This document shows positions 18,322-26,947 of a stretch of DNA of 64,000 nucleotides, piece after piece. How positions within the stretch are numbered: position 1 is the stretch's first letter; every line of letters begins with the position of its first letter. The notes beneath the pieces were generated by a model. The model was not told where the DNA came from, ran no database searches, and was given only the letters and a program-made list of their open reading frames with translations. The position numbers and the translations under genes were made by a program. The DNA comes from JABCPH02 sp963524305 (lineage in GTDB: Bacteria; Fusobacteriota; Fusobacteriia; Fusobacteriales; Leptotrichiaceae). The stretch covers positions 1-64,000 of the forward strand of contig CAURGH010000004.1 of the NCBI GenBank assembly GCA_963524305.1, given 5' to 3'.

Positions 18322-18483
18322 ATGAAAACAATAATTGTAGGGTTAATTGCAGCATTGATTGTGTATTCAGTTTTCAGAAAAATTTATAAAGATTACAAAA
18401 AAAATAAAAATTTCTGTGGAACAGATTGTTGTAGTTGTGGTTCAAAGACTGCTTGTCATGTTCCGAAAAATGAAGACAAATAA
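18322..18483 (+). CDS. FeoB-associated Cys-rich membrane peptide
   Basis: 53-residue peptide. The N-terminal membrane helix (TIIVGLIAALIVYSVF) is followed by a basic stretch (RKIYKDYKKNKN) and a Cys cluster CGTDCCSCGSKTACH. This matches the FeoB-associated Cys-rich family found next to feoB in many anaerobes, where it may help deliver or protect Fe2+. It starts 44 bp after feoB with an AAGGTGAT site before the ATG, so it is very likely the third gene of the feo operon. Five Cys plus a His could bind metal. Confidence 0.85.
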   Translation: MKTIIVGLIAALIVYSVFRKIYKDYKKNKNFCGTDCCSCGSKTACHVPKNEDK

Positions 18484-18625
18484 TTATAAATATTGTTTTT
18501 ATAAATATTTCAAAATACTCGTGACCTTCAGTTATGAGAGATTCAGTAGGAACAAGGAATTGTTGGATGAAATTTTAAGATTAAAATTGAAATAAAAAAC
18601 AATTGAATAATAAAAAGCAAAAATT

Positions 18626-18657
18626 CAAGTCATTATGAAAATAAGACTTGTTTTTTT
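18626..18657 (+). terminator. Rho-independent terminator of the feo operon
   Basis: Six-bp stem CAAGTC / GACTTG (18626-18631 with 18645-18650), followed by seven T. Confidence 0.7.
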
Positions 18658-18780
18658 GTTTTATAGGGAGAATGGAATTTTGAAAATAACAGTGATGAAT
18701 GGGACGCTGATTGAACTAATAATTTTAAATTAATACTACGGAACTGATTTTTAGAGGTTATGAAGGAGATTGAAATAAGA

Positions 18781-18971
18781 ATTTTTCCAAAGAAAATATC
18801 ATAGAAATTTAATTTTGATGGATTAGTAAAATATTTGGAAATATTGAATGTAGAGGCGATTATTTTAGGATGTACACATTTTCTATATATTATTGATGAA
18901 ATTTGAAATAGAATAAATATTAAAATAATTAATCTTATGGATAAAATGGTATCAAAAATACTTGAAAAATA
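18781..18971 (+). pseudogene. Remnant of an aspartate/glutamate racemase gene
   Basis: In the frame starting at 18781 the translation reads FDGLVKYLEILNVEAIILGCTHF, then DEI, a stop, and NRINIKIINLMDKMVSKILEK. The LGCTHF motif holds the second catalytic Cys of the Asp/Glu racemase family (MurI/RacD), and the following segment fits the family's C-terminus. There are at least two in-frame stops, the N-terminal half with the first catalytic Cys is not recognisable, and there is no usable start. It is a decayed gene. The uppS promoter now lies at its right end. Confidence 0.7.
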
Positions 18972-18990
18972 GCAGTTAGACTGGTATAAT
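18962..18990 (+). promoter_or_regulatory. Promoter of uppS-cdsA
   Basis: TTGAAA at 18962-18967, 17-bp spacer, extended -10 TGGTATAAT (TATAAT at 18985-18990). It is 31 bases upstream of the uppS ATG and inside the end of the racemase remnant. Confidence 0.8.
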
Positions 18991-19020
18991 GAACTAAGAC
19001 TTTTTGTAAAGGGGAAAAAT

Positions 19021-19776
19021 ATGAAAAATATTGTGATACCAAAACATATTGCAATAATAATGGATGGTAATGGCCGTTGGGCTAAGGAAAAAGGCAAGAT
19101 TCGATTGGAAGGGCATAGAGCTGGTGCAAATGCTTTGGAAAAAATATTGGAATGTTGTGGAAAAATAGGTGTTAAATATTTAACTGTTTATGCGTTTTCT
19201 ACTGAAAATTGGAAACGACCAAAAATGGAAGTAGAAGGATTGATGAACTTATTTTCACGATATTTGGATAATAAGAAAAAAGAGTTGAAAAAACAAGGCG
19301 TGAAGTTGCTGGTAAGTGGTGCTAAAGAAAATGTTTCTGAAAAATTATTGAAAAAAATAGAAGAAACTGAGAATTATTTGTCTGATTGTGAGAATATAGT
19401 GTTTAATATAGCGTTTAATTATGGGGGTAGAAGAGAGATAGTAGATGCTGTGAATAAAGTTTTGGAGAAAAAATTTTTAGAGCAAAAACAAGCTGATGAA
19501 AATAATGACTTTGTAGAAGGAAAGACAGAAAATTTTAAAATTACAGAAAAAGAATTTTCAAAATATATGTATCATCCGGAAATTCCAGATCCAGAACTTG
19601 TTATACGAACAAGTGGTGAATTTAGAATTAGTAATTTTTTATTGTGGGAAATTGCGTATTCAGAATTTTACATAACAGATACGTATTGGCCTGATTTTGA
19701 TGAAAAAGAATTAGAAAAAGCAATATTATCTTTTAATAAAAGAGATAGAAGATATGGAGGACTGAATGCTAAGTAG
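19021..19776 (+). CDS. uppS: Undecaprenyl diphosphate synthase (isoprenyl transferase)
   Basis: Cis-prenyltransferase that makes the C55 lipid carrier for cell-wall synthesis from FPP and IPP. Motif IAIIMDGNGRWAKEKG with catalytic Asp15; GHRAGANAL; TVYAFSTENWKRP; FNIAFNYGGRREIVDAV; and the C-terminal DPELVIRTSGEFRISNFLLWEIAYSEFY signature. The 251-residue length is normal. The gene overlaps cdsA by 11 bases. It consumes the IPP made by the mevalonate operon about 2 kb downstream. Confidence 0.97.
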   Translation: MKNIVIPKHIAIIMDGNGRWAKEKGKIRLEGHRAGANALEKILECCGKIGVKYLTVYAFSTENWKRPKMEVEGLMNLFSRYLDNKKKELKKQGVKLLVSGAKENVSEKLLKKIEETENYLSDCENIVFNIAFNYGGRREIVDAVNKVLEKKFLEQKQADENNDFVEGKTENFKITEKEFSKYMYHPEIPDPELVIRTSGEFRISNFLLWEIAYSEFYITDTYWPDFDEKELEKAILSFNKRDRRYGGLNAK

Positions 19777-20692
19777 ACTATTTATTATTGTTCTATTTGT
19801 CCCTTTTTTATTGTGGATATTTTTAAAAGGGGATGTGATGTTTTTAATATTTACTCTTGCAATAGTTGGTGTTTCATTGCATGAGTTTTATAAAATGTTA
19901 AAAGATAAGGGATTTGAGGTTGCCAGTCGAATAGGACTTGGATTAGGATTATTTTTGCCTTTGGCGATATATTTTCAACAAAATTCAAAAAATATATTTT
20001 CGTATTTTAAATTTGAATTTTTTAAGCAAATAAATTTTGATATGGGTGGATTTATTGTTTTTGCGATAATTTTGCTTTCACTTCGTCAAATATTTAAGGT
20101 AAAAATAGAAAATGCAATGGCAGAAATTTCATATACAATGTTTGGAATAATATATGTTGCATATTTATTTTCATACATATTATTGTTGAAGTATGAATTT
20201 CCTAATGGAAGAGTGCTTGTAACGATGACATTTATATTAATTTGGACTTGTGATAGTGCGGCGTTTATTGGTGGAAAAACACTTGGAGGTAAAATTTTTA
20301 AAAGAAGATTGGCTCCAAAAATAAGTCCTAATAAATCTATAGAAGGTGCGATTTTTGGTGTTTTAGGAGTTTTTGGAGTGATTTTGATTTTTGATAAATT
20401 ATATTTAGCAATAGCAAATGTTATATGTAAATTTTCGATAATTTCAAAAACTTGTAGTCCTGAAACGTATCAATCAATTGGATTAAAGGCGTGGGAAGCA
20501 TTTTTATTGGCTTTGGCGATAGGTATTTTTGCTGAATTGGGAGATTTAGTTGAATCTAAGATAAAAAGAGAGTTTGGAATAAAGGATTCTGGAAATTTAT
20601 TGCTTGGTCATGGAGGATTTTTGGATAGATTTGATAGTGCGTTGTTCGTGTTACCGATAGTTTATTTCTTTATGAAATATGTAGCTCATTAA
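19766..20692 (+). CDS. cdsA: Phosphatidate cytidylyltransferase
   Basis: Membrane enzyme that makes CDP-diacylglycerol from phosphatidate and CTP. 308 residues with about eight hydrophobic helices. The catalytic region has GGKTLGGKIFKRRLAPKISPNKSIEGA and, near the C-terminus, AELGDLVESKIKREFGIKDSGNLLLGHGGFLDRFDS, which includes the CDS-family signature (KR..KD.G.LLPGHGG.LDR.DS). The start overlaps the end of uppS, so expression is coupled. In many bacteria dxr follows uppS-cdsA; here the next gene is tyrS, consistent with IPP coming from mevalonate. Confidence 0.96.
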   Translation: MLSRLFIIVLFVPFLLWIFLKGDVMFLIFTLAIVGVSLHEFYKMLKDKGFEVASRIGLGLGLFLPLAIYFQQNSKNIFSYFKFEFFKQINFDMGGFIVFAIILLSLRQIFKVKIENAMAEISYTMFGIIYVAYLFSYILLLKYEFPNGRVLVTMTFILIWTCDSAAFIGGKTLGGKIFKRRLAPKISPNKSIEGAIFGVLGVFGVILIFDKLYLAIANVICKFSIISKTCSPETYQSIGLKAWEAFLLALAIGIFAELGDLVESKIKREFGIKDSGNLLLGHGGFLDRFDSALFVLPIVYFFMKYVAH

Positions 20693-20728
20693 TAAAATAA
20701 AAAATTAAGAAGGAGAAAAAATAAAAAA

Positions 20729-21952
20729 ATGACAGAATTAGAAATTAAACAAGAAGTAGAAAGACAATTTAATATTTTAAGTCGTGGATGCGATGAAATA
20801 ATTAATGAAAATGAATTTAAGAAAAAGTTGGAAAAATCAATTTCAACAAATACTCCATTAAGAGTAAAATTGGGGATTGATCCGACTGGGTCTGATTTGC
20901 ACTTGGGACATGCGGTACCTTTGAGAAAATTGAAACAGTTTCAAGATTTAGGACATGATGTTTTTTTCTTGATTGGGACTTTCACTGGAAGAATTGGGGA
21001 TCCGACTGGAAAATCTGAAACTAGAAAAATGTTGTCAGAAGAACAAGTTATGGAAAATATTAAAACATATTTGGATCAAGTAAAATTAATTTTGGATTTA
21101 GATAAAATAAATGTTGTTTATAATGCTGATTGGTTAGAAAAATTGTCGTTGTCAGATGCATTGAATTTGTTGTCGCAATTTACAGTTTCACAAATGATTT
21201 CGAGAGAAGACTTTTCAAAAAGATTATCTGAAAATAAACCAGTTTCATTGATCGAGTTTATGTATCCGATTTTACAGGGGTATGATTCAGTAGAATTACA
21301 CGCTGATGTGGAATTAGGTGCAACTGAACAAAAATTCAATTTGTTAAGAGGAAGAGATTTGCAAAAAAACTTTGGTCAAGAGCAACAAATTTGTATGATA
21401 ATGCCGATTTTGGTTGGACTTGATGGAGTAGAAAAAATGTCTAAATCATTAGGAAATTACATCGGTGTAAAAGATACGCCAAACGATATGTTTGGTAAAG
21501 TTATGTCAATTTCAGATGAATTGATGGAAAATTATTATACAATGATAACCGATGTTCCATTTGAAAAAATTGAAGAAATTAAAGCACAAATCGCAGATGG
21601 AAGTTTACATCCGATGGAAGCTAAAAAACAATTGGGAGCTGAAGTTGTAAAAATTTACTACGGTGAAGAAGCGGCTAAAGAAGCTAGAGATTGGTTTGAA
21701 AATGTATTCAGTAAGAGAAACTTAAATGTTGACTTGCCTGAAGTTGAGTTGGAATACAAAGAAGTTGGAATCATTGATTTGTTGGTAAAAGAAACAGGGT
21801 TGATGAAAACTACAAGTGAAGCTAGAAGATTAATTCAGCAAGGAGGGTTCAAAATAAATGATGAGCCAATAAAAGATGTAAAAGCTACAGTTGTTCTTGA
21901 AAGTGGAATGATTGTTAGAGCTGGAAAGAAAAAAATTGTTAAAGTAAAATAA
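20729..21952 (+). CDS. tyrS: Tyrosyl-tRNA synthetase
   Basis: Class I aminoacyl-tRNA synthetase, 407 residues. The HIGH-type motif is HLGH in GSDLHLGHAVPLRKL, and the KMSKS motif is present in VEKMSKSLGN. Tyrosine-site residues lie in the QGYDSVEL and ADVELGATEQKFNLL segments. A C-terminal S4 RNA-binding domain covers about 340-407 (TTSEARRLIQQGGFKINDEPI). The sequence resembles the TyrZ-like bacterial subtype. AAGGAG lies 13 bases before the ATG. No T-box leader is visible in the short upstream gap. Confidence 0.96.
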   Translation: MTELEIKQEVERQFNILSRGCDEIINENEFKKKLEKSISTNTPLRVKLGIDPTGSDLHLGHAVPLRKLKQFQDLGHDVFFLIGTFTGRIGDPTGKSETRKMLSEEQVMENIKTYLDQVKLILDLDKINVVYNADWLEKLSLSDALNLLSQFTVSQMISREDFSKRLSENKPVSLIEFMYPILQGYDSVELHADVELGATEQKFNLLRGRDLQKNFGQEQQICMIMPILVGLDGVEKMSKSLGNYIGVKDTPNDMFGKVMSISDELMENYYTMITDVPFEKIEEIKAQIADGSLHPMEAKKQLGAEVVKIYYGEEAAKEARDWFENVFSKRNLNVDLPEVELEYKEVGIIDLLVKETGLMKTTSEARRLIQQGGFKINDEPIKDVKATVVLESGMIVRAGKKKIVKVK

Positions 21953-21966
21953 ATTTAAGATAAAGG

Positions 21967-22117
21967 AGCTGTCTTATAAGTTAAGATTTTAATATCTTTT
22001 ATAAATTATATATATTTATTGATTTATATAAACCTTTAAAAGAAAGGTGTTTTATTACATATTATATATTTTATTTATAGTTAGAGAAATTGTTTGCTTA
22101 TAGGATAGCTTTTTTTA
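21967..22117 (+). terminator. Wide-loop inverted repeat with T-run after tyrS
   Basis: AGCTGTCTTATAAG (21967-21980) pairs with CTTATAGGATAGCT (22097-22110) over 14 bp with two G.U pairs, followed by seven T. The arms are 116 bases apart. The interior is AT-rich and holds a small hairpin CCTTT / AAAGG near 22033-22049. The ends resemble the compact AGCTATCT-type terminators at 4725 and 26290. It may therefore be a terminator split by an insertion. Confidence 0.5.
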
Positions 22118-22138
22118 AAAAATATAAGGTGTGAATAA

Positions 22139-23035
22139 ATGAACGAAAAATTACTGAAAAAAAGAAAAGTAGGGATTGGAGAGGCTCACAGTAAAATTAT
22201 TTTGATAGGAGAGCATTCAGTTGTTTATGGCTATCCAGCTATTGCGATACCTTTGAAAGATATTTTGGTAAAATGTCGGATAATGGAAGCAAAGAGTAAA
22301 TATTTCTATAATCCTGAAGATACGCTTTCAACTGCGATTTATACAGCTTTGAAATATTTAAAAAAAGAGAATGCTAAAATAAAATATTTGATAGAGTCTG
22401 AAATTCCGACAAAAAGAGGAATGGGATCTTCGGCAGCTGTAAGTATTGCAGCGATAAGGGCAGTTTTTGATTATTTTGGTAGAAATTTGGATAACATAAT
22501 GCTGGAAAAAATGGTGAAAGAGGCAGAAACAGTGGCTCATATGAATCCGAGTGGATTAGATGCTAAAACTTGTTTGAGTGATAAAGCTTTGAAATTTATA
22601 AAAAATAAAGGATTTAGCTATATTAATTTGAATTTGGGAGCATATTTGGTTGTGGCGGATACTGGGGTTCATGGAAATACACGGGAAGCTGTAGAAAATG
22701 TAAGAAAAATGGGGGATAAAGCTCAACCAATGTTAAAAAAATTGGGAGAATTGACAGAAAAAATAGAAATTGCTATTCAAGAAAAATCATTGGGGAATAT
22801 TGGAGAAATTATGAATAAGGCTAATTTGGAGTTAAAAAAATTAAATTTGACGATAGAAAAATCAGATATCTTGGTGGAGGAGGCCTTAAAAAATGGTGCT
22901 TTGGGAGCTAAAATATCAGGTGGTGGATTAGGTGGTTGCATAATCGCTTTGGTGGAAAATAAAGAAAAGGCAATAATGATTGGAGAAAAATTAAGTTCAA
23001 AAGGAGCTATAAATATATGGATAGAAAAAATTTAG
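22139..23035 (+). CDS. mvk: Mevalonate kinase
   Basis: GHMP-family kinase for the first phosphorylation of mevalonate. Motif 1 GEAHSKIILIGEHSVVYGYPAI at 15-36, motif 2 (P-loop) TKRGMGSSAAVSIAA at 91-105, and motif 3 AKISGGGLGGCIIAL near 258-273. The sequence HMNPSGLDAKT contains the conserved Asp that activates the substrate hydroxyl. The 298-residue length fits bacterial mevalonate kinase. First gene of a four-gene operon. It overlaps the decarboxylase gene by 19 bases. Confidence 0.93.
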   Translation: MNEKLLKKRKVGIGEAHSKIILIGEHSVVYGYPAIAIPLKDILVKCRIMEAKSKYFYNPEDTLSTAIYTALKYLKKENAKIKYLIESEIPTKRGMGSSAAVSIAAIRAVFDYFGRNLDNIMLEKMVKEAETVAHMNPSGLDAKTCLSDKALKFIKNKGFSYINLNLGAYLVVADTGVHGNTREAVENVRKMGDKAQPMLKKLGELTEKIEIAIQEKSLGNIGEIMNKANLELKKLNLTIEKSDILVEEALKNGALGAKISGGGLGGCIIALVENKEKAIMIGEKLSSKGAINIWIEKI

Positions 23036-23991
23036 AAAAAAATATAAAAAAAGTAAAATCGTATGCGAATATTGCGATTATAAAATATTGGGGTAAAAAA
23101 GATGCTGAGAAGATGATTCCTGCGACAAGTAGTATTTCATTGACTTTGAAAGATATGTATACTGAAACTGAAATTAGTTTTATTTCAGATGAAGAGGCGA
23201 TTGAAAAAACTGGTGAAGTGACAGATTTGATTTATATTAATGGAGAGTTGCAGGATAGAGAGCAAAGACAGAAAATTGGGAAAGTTATTGATTTGTTTAG
23301 AGAAGATAGGAATGAGAGGGTGAAGGTTAATACTACGAATAGTATGCCGACTGAAGCAGGGCTATCTTCCAGCTCGAGTGGACTTTCTGCAGCAATAATG
23401 GCATGTAATGAACTGTTTGAAAAAAATTTAAGTCGAAATGAATTGGCACAAATTTCTAAATTTGCTTCGGGATCTTCTTGTAGAAGTTTTTTTGGACCAG
23501 TAACTGCGTGGGATAAAGATACTGGAGAAGTTTATAAAGTTAAAACAGACTTGAAATTTGGAATGATAATGCTAGTTTTAAATGATGCAAAAAAGGTAAT
23601 TTCAAGTAGAAAAGGGATGGAAATTTGTACAAAAACGTCAAAGACTTTTGAAAATTGGGTAAAACAGTCGGAAATTGATTTTGTTGAGATGAAAAAATAT
23701 TTGGCAGAAAATGATTTTGAGAAAGTTGGTAAATTGACAGAAGAGAATGCTTTGAGAATGCATGAAACACCACTTACAGCGACACCTTCATTTTCATATT
23801 TGTCTGACAAATCGCATGAAGCGATGAATTTTGTGAGAAAATTGCGAGAAAATGGTGAAAAATGTTATTTTACAATGGATGCAGGGCCTAATGTGAAAGT
23901 TTTGTGTTTGGAGAAGGATTTGGATAGATTGAAGGAGATTTTTGAAAAAAAATATAGAGTGATAGCTTCTAGAGTTGTGGAACTTGGATAA
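23017..23991 (+). CDS. mvaD: Diphosphomevalonate decarboxylase
   Basis: ATP-dependent decarboxylation of mevalonate 5-diphosphate to IPP. GHMP-fold with SYANIAIIKYWGKKD (residues 15-29), the family hallmark. MPTEAGLSSSSSGLSAAIMA is the phosphate-binding loop, GSSCRSFFGPVTAW follows, and AGPNVKVLCLEKD lies near the C-terminus. 324 residues. The start lies inside the mvk reading frame, indicating translational coupling. The expected catalytic Asp is in FTMDAGPNVK. Confidence 0.95.
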   Translation: MDRKNLEKNIKKVKSYANIAIIKYWGKKDAEKMIPATSSISLTLKDMYTETEISFISDEEAIEKTGEVTDLIYINGELQDREQRQKIGKVIDLFREDRNERVKVNTTNSMPTEAGLSSSSSGLSAAIMACNELFEKNLSRNELAQISKFASGSSCRSFFGPVTAWDKDTGEVYKVKTDLKFGMIMLVLNDAKKVISSRKGMEICTKTSKTFENWVKQSEIDFVEMKKYLAENDFEKVGKLTEENALRMHETPLTATPSFSYLSDKSHEAMNFVRKLRENGEKCYFTMDAGPNVKVLCLEKDLDRLKEIFEKKYRVIASRVVELG

Positions 23992-24104
23992 TTGGAATTT
24001 TTTGAAAAAGAAATTAGGAAAATGTTCGATTACAAAAGATTTTGTTTATTTTGGAAATTGATGTTTTTGAGATGGGATTTAGAGAATAGAAATAGTGAGG
24101 GAAA

Positions 24105-25226
24105 ATGCGAGAAAAAATAAATGTAAAAACTGGTGGAAAGCTATATATTGCTGGAGAATATTCAGTTTTGACGCCTGGACAAAGTGCTATAATTAAAAAT
24201 ATTGATATTTTTATGAATGCAGAGATAAATTTTTTTGAAGAGATTGAAGATAGAAATGATGAAAAAATAGAAAAGGCAGATAAAAGTAAAGAGAAAAATG
24301 ATTTTAAAAAATATAAGATTTTTTCTGATATGTTTGATTATTCGGTTTCGTTGAAGTATGATAAAAATTATTCGCTGATTCAAGAAACGATAATTGCTGT
24401 GAATGAATATTTGGAGAATAAAGGAATTGATACAAAGCCGTTTAAATTAAGAATTACTGGGAAAATGGAAAAAGATGGGAAAAAGTATGGGATTGGTTCG
24501 AGTGGAAGCGTGACTGTTTTAGTTGTAAAAGCGATGTTTGAGTTGTATTTGAAAAAATTAGTTGCAGAAAGAGAATTTAAAGAGCAAAAAAGTGAGTTAC
24601 TTGAAGATTTGATATCAAAGGATATGATGTTTAAGTTATCGTCTTATGTTTTGCTAAAACGAGGGGATAATGGTTCTATGGGGGATATTGCTTGCATTGC
24701 TTATAAGAATTTGATTGCGTATAAATCGTTTGATAGGGAGAAAATCCAGAAGGAAATTCGAGAGAAAACTTTGAAGGAGGTTTTGGAGTTAGATTGGGGA
24801 TATGAGATTGAAGAGTTAAAATGTTTTGGTAATTATGAATTTTTAGTTGGTTGGACTAAAAAACCTTCTATTTCAAAAGATATGATAAATTTAGTGAAAA
24901 GTTCGATAAATCAAGATTTTTTAAGAAAAGTAGAAAAAATCGTTCAAAATTTAAGAATTGCTTTGAAAAATGGCAATAAAATGGAAATAAAGAAAAATAT
25001 TTTGGAAAATGGAAGTGAATTAAAAAAATTAAAGGAAGAAATTTATAGTGAGGAATTAGTTGAATTGGTTGAAGCAACAGAAAATCTTGATGTTTGTGCA
25101 AAAAGTAGTGGTTCTGGTGGAGGAGATTGTGGGATTGCGATTTCTTTTTCAAAGAAAGATAGTGAGATTTTGGTAGAAAGATGGAAAGCAGTTGGAATAG
25201 AATTGTTGTATAAAAATGAGTTGTGA
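24105..25226 (+). CDS. mvaK2: Phosphomevalonate kinase
   Basis: Phosphorylates mevalonate 5-phosphate. 373 residues, GHMP-fold: KLYIAGEYSVLTPGQSAI (13-30), the P-loop GKKYGIGSSGSVTVLVVKA near residues 125-143, and the C-terminal CAKSSGSGGGDCGIAISF glycine motif. A charged insertion (EDRNDEKIEKADKSKEKND) at about 46-65 is rich in Lys/Glu and probably a surface loop. A 113-bp gap separates it from mvaD. I see nothing in that gap except a weak GTGAGGG site before the ATG. The assignment rests on motif and operon order. Confidence 0.93.
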   Translation: MREKINVKTGGKLYIAGEYSVLTPGQSAIIKNIDIFMNAEINFFEEIEDRNDEKIEKADKSKEKNDFKKYKIFSDMFDYSVSLKYDKNYSLIQETIIAVNEYLENKGIDTKPFKLRITGKMEKDGKKYGIGSSGSVTVLVVKAMFELYLKKLVAEREFKEQKSELLEDLISKDMMFKLSSYVLLKRGDNGSMGDIACIAYKNLIAYKSFDREKIQKEIREKTLKEVLELDWGYEIEELKCFGNYEFLVGWTKKPSISKDMINLVKSSINQDFLRKVEKIVQNLRIALKNGNKMEIKKNILENGSELKKLKEEIYSEELVELVEATENLDVCAKSSGSGGGDCGIAISFSKKDSEILVERWKAVGIELLYKNEL

Positions 25227-25261
25227 GAAGGTAAATATGAAAAGGTAAAAGGTGGAAATTT

Positions 25262-26287
25262 ATGATACGGAATAGGAAAGATGACCATATAAATTTTGCA
25301 TTAGAGCAAGAAAAAAGTGAAAATAGTTTTGATGATATGGAGCTAATTCATCAGTCGATACCGAAGTACAATTTAGATGAAATTGATATTTCTACAAGTT
25401 TTGCGAATAATTATTTTGAAGTTCCATTTTTTATTAATGCAATGACAGGTGGGAGTGAGAGGGCAAAAGCAATTAATCAAAAATTGGCAAAAATAGCTGA
25501 TAAATGTGGACTTTTATTTGTTACAGGTTCGTATAGTGCAGCTTTGAAAAATCCAGATGATAATTCTTATAAAATAATAAAAGAAGAAAATGAGCATATT
25601 AAATTGGCTACAAATATTGGAATTGATAAAAATTACACGGCTGGTCAGAAGGCAATTGAAGATTTGAAACCATTATTTTTGCAAATACATGTGAATTTGA
25701 TGCAGGAATTGTTGATGCCAGAAGGAAGTCGAAATTTTAATGAGTGGGAAAATAATTTGAAAGAATTTGTAAAAAATATAAAGAATACGCCACTTGTTTT
25801 GAAGGAAGTTGGATTTGGAATGACTTCTGATACGATAAAAAAAGGTATAGAATTAGGGATAAAGACTTTTGATATTAGTGGTCGAGGTGGTACGAGTTTT
25901 GCATACATTGAAAATCGTCGAAATGGGAATCGCTTTACATACCTAAATGATTGGGGACAAACGACATTGGCGAGTCTTCTGGATATTCAAGAGTTTACTG
26001 AAAAAGTAGAAATTATCGCAAGTGGTGGTGTTAGAAATCCTTTAGATATCATTAAATCCCTAATTTTGGGAGCAAAAGGAGTAGGAATTTCTGGAACGAT
26101 GTTAGAAATTGTTGAAAATTATTCGATTGAAGAAGCGATTGATATTGTGAATAGTTGGAAAATAGAATGTAAAATGATAATGTGTGCTTTAAATGCTAAA
26201 AAAATTAGTGAATTAAAGAATGTTAAGTATGTTTTGTATGGTAAAACGAAGGAATTTTTAGAAAATATTAGAAGTGAAATTGAGTAA
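25262..26287 (+). CDS. fni: Type 2 isopentenyl-diphosphate delta-isomerase
   Basis: FMN- and NADPH-dependent isomerase that converts IPP to DMAPP. RNRKDDHINFALEQ near the N-terminus is the family signature. FFINAMTGGSERAKAIN is the FMN-site loop, and LQIHVNLMQELLMPEGSRNF, DISGRGGTSFAYIENRR and ASGGVRNPLDIIKSLILGAKGVGISG complete the TIM-barrel motifs. 341 residues. Last gene of the mevalonate operon, closed by the bidirectional terminator at 26290. Confidence 0.96.
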   Translation: MIRNRKDDHINFALEQEKSENSFDDMELIHQSIPKYNLDEIDISTSFANNYFEVPFFINAMTGGSERAKAINQKLAKIADKCGLLFVTGSYSAALKNPDDNSYKIIKEENEHIKLATNIGIDKNYTAGQKAIEDLKPLFLQIHVNLMQELLMPEGSRNFNEWENNLKEFVKNIKNTPLVLKEVGFGMTSDTIKKGIELGIKTFDISGRGGTSFAYIENRRNGNRFTYLNDWGQTTLASLLDIQEFTEKVEIIASGGVRNPLDIIKSLILGAKGVGISGTMLEIVENYSIEEAIDIVNSWKIECKMIMCALNAKKISELKNVKYVLYGKTKEFLENIRSEIE

Positions 26288-26289
26288 GA

Positions 26290-26324
26290 AAAAGGCTATC
26301 TTATTTTTCGTAAGATAGCCTTTT
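26290..26324. terminator. Bidirectional terminator between fni and dps
   Basis: Perfect 14-bp inverted repeat AAAAGGCTATCTTA / TAAGATAGCCTTTT (26290-26303 with 26311-26324), usable on both strands between convergent genes. Confidence 0.9.
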
Positions 26325-26365
26325 GCAAACCCTATTGTAGCTTTTTTATATTAAATTTCATACAA

Positions 26366-26854
26366 TTATTTAGCTTCTTTTTTAGCTTTTGCTGAAACTG
26401 ATTCAGTTGCTAAGAAAGAATTTAACATCCATAAATGTTTTTCAAAACTTGAAATGTATTCGTCAGCTAATGCAGAAGTACCGTAGTTATCTTCAGAATC
26501 TGCAGCTTCTTTGAATGCAACAGCTAAGTCTAACATAGTTTCAAATCCATTTCTTACTTCAGTTAATGCTTCTGTAGAAGTAATGTCTTCATTTTTAGCT
26601 TCTTTAATTGAAGCAACATTTAAGTAATCTTTCATTGTTCCTAAAGGTCTTCCACCGATTGCTAAAATGTTTTCAGCAACATCATCAATTTGTGTGTTGA
26701 TTTCTGTGTAATATTGTTCTAATTTAACGTGGATTTCAAAGAAATCTTTTCCAATTAAATTCCAGTGGTAGTTTTGAACCTTTCTATAAAGTACATTTAA
26801 ATTTGCTAAATAAAGATTTAATGCTTCAATACTTTTTGTTCTATTTTTACTCAT
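26366..26854 (-). CDS. dps: Dps/ferritin-like DNA-protection protein
   Basis: Dodecameric mini-ferritin that oxidises and stores iron and protects DNA during peroxide stress. 162 residues. The ferroxidase ligands are in YHWNLIGKDFFEIH (His) and YYTEINTQIDDVAENILAIGGRP (Asp, Glu), the classical Dps signatures. I use the ATG at 26854, with AGAGG nine bases upstream; the in-frame ATG at 26863 overlaps that site. A consensus promoter and three tandem Fur/PerR-type boxes lie upstream, so expression is expected to respond to peroxide or metal. Confidence 0.94.
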   Translation of the reverse strand: MSKNRTKSIEALNLYLANLNVLYRKVQNYHWNLIGKDFFEIHVKLEQYYTEINTQIDDVAENILAIGGRPLGTMKDYLNVASIKEAKNEDITSTEALTEVRNGFETMLDLAVAFKEAADSEDNYGTSALADEYISSFEKHLWMLNSFLATESVSAKAKKEAK

Positions 26855-26891
26855 AATTATCATCCTCTTTCAATTTTATATTTATTTTAAA

Positions 26892-26943
26892 TTGTAATTG
26901 TTACAAAATTATTATAATTGTTATATATTTGTAATCATTACAA
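26892..26943. promoter_or_regulatory. Three tandem 7-1-7 Fur/PerR-type operator boxes at dps
   Basis: TTGTAATTGTTACAA at 26892-26906, TTATAATTGTTATAT at 26912-26926 and TTGTAATCATTACAA at 26929-26943. The last is a perfect 7-1-7 palindrome. The middle one matches the Bacillus PerR consensus TTATAATNATTATAA at 13 of 15 positions. They lie from the predicted start point into the leader of dps, so binding would block transcription. Confidence 0.7.
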
Positions 26944-26947
26944 GTAT

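Noticed and set aside
18359..18595. 78-codon open frame overlapping the Cys-rich Feo peptide
   Set aside because: It overlaps the peptide gene in another frame, and its translation shows no membrane or family pattern. The Cys-rich peptide explains the region better.
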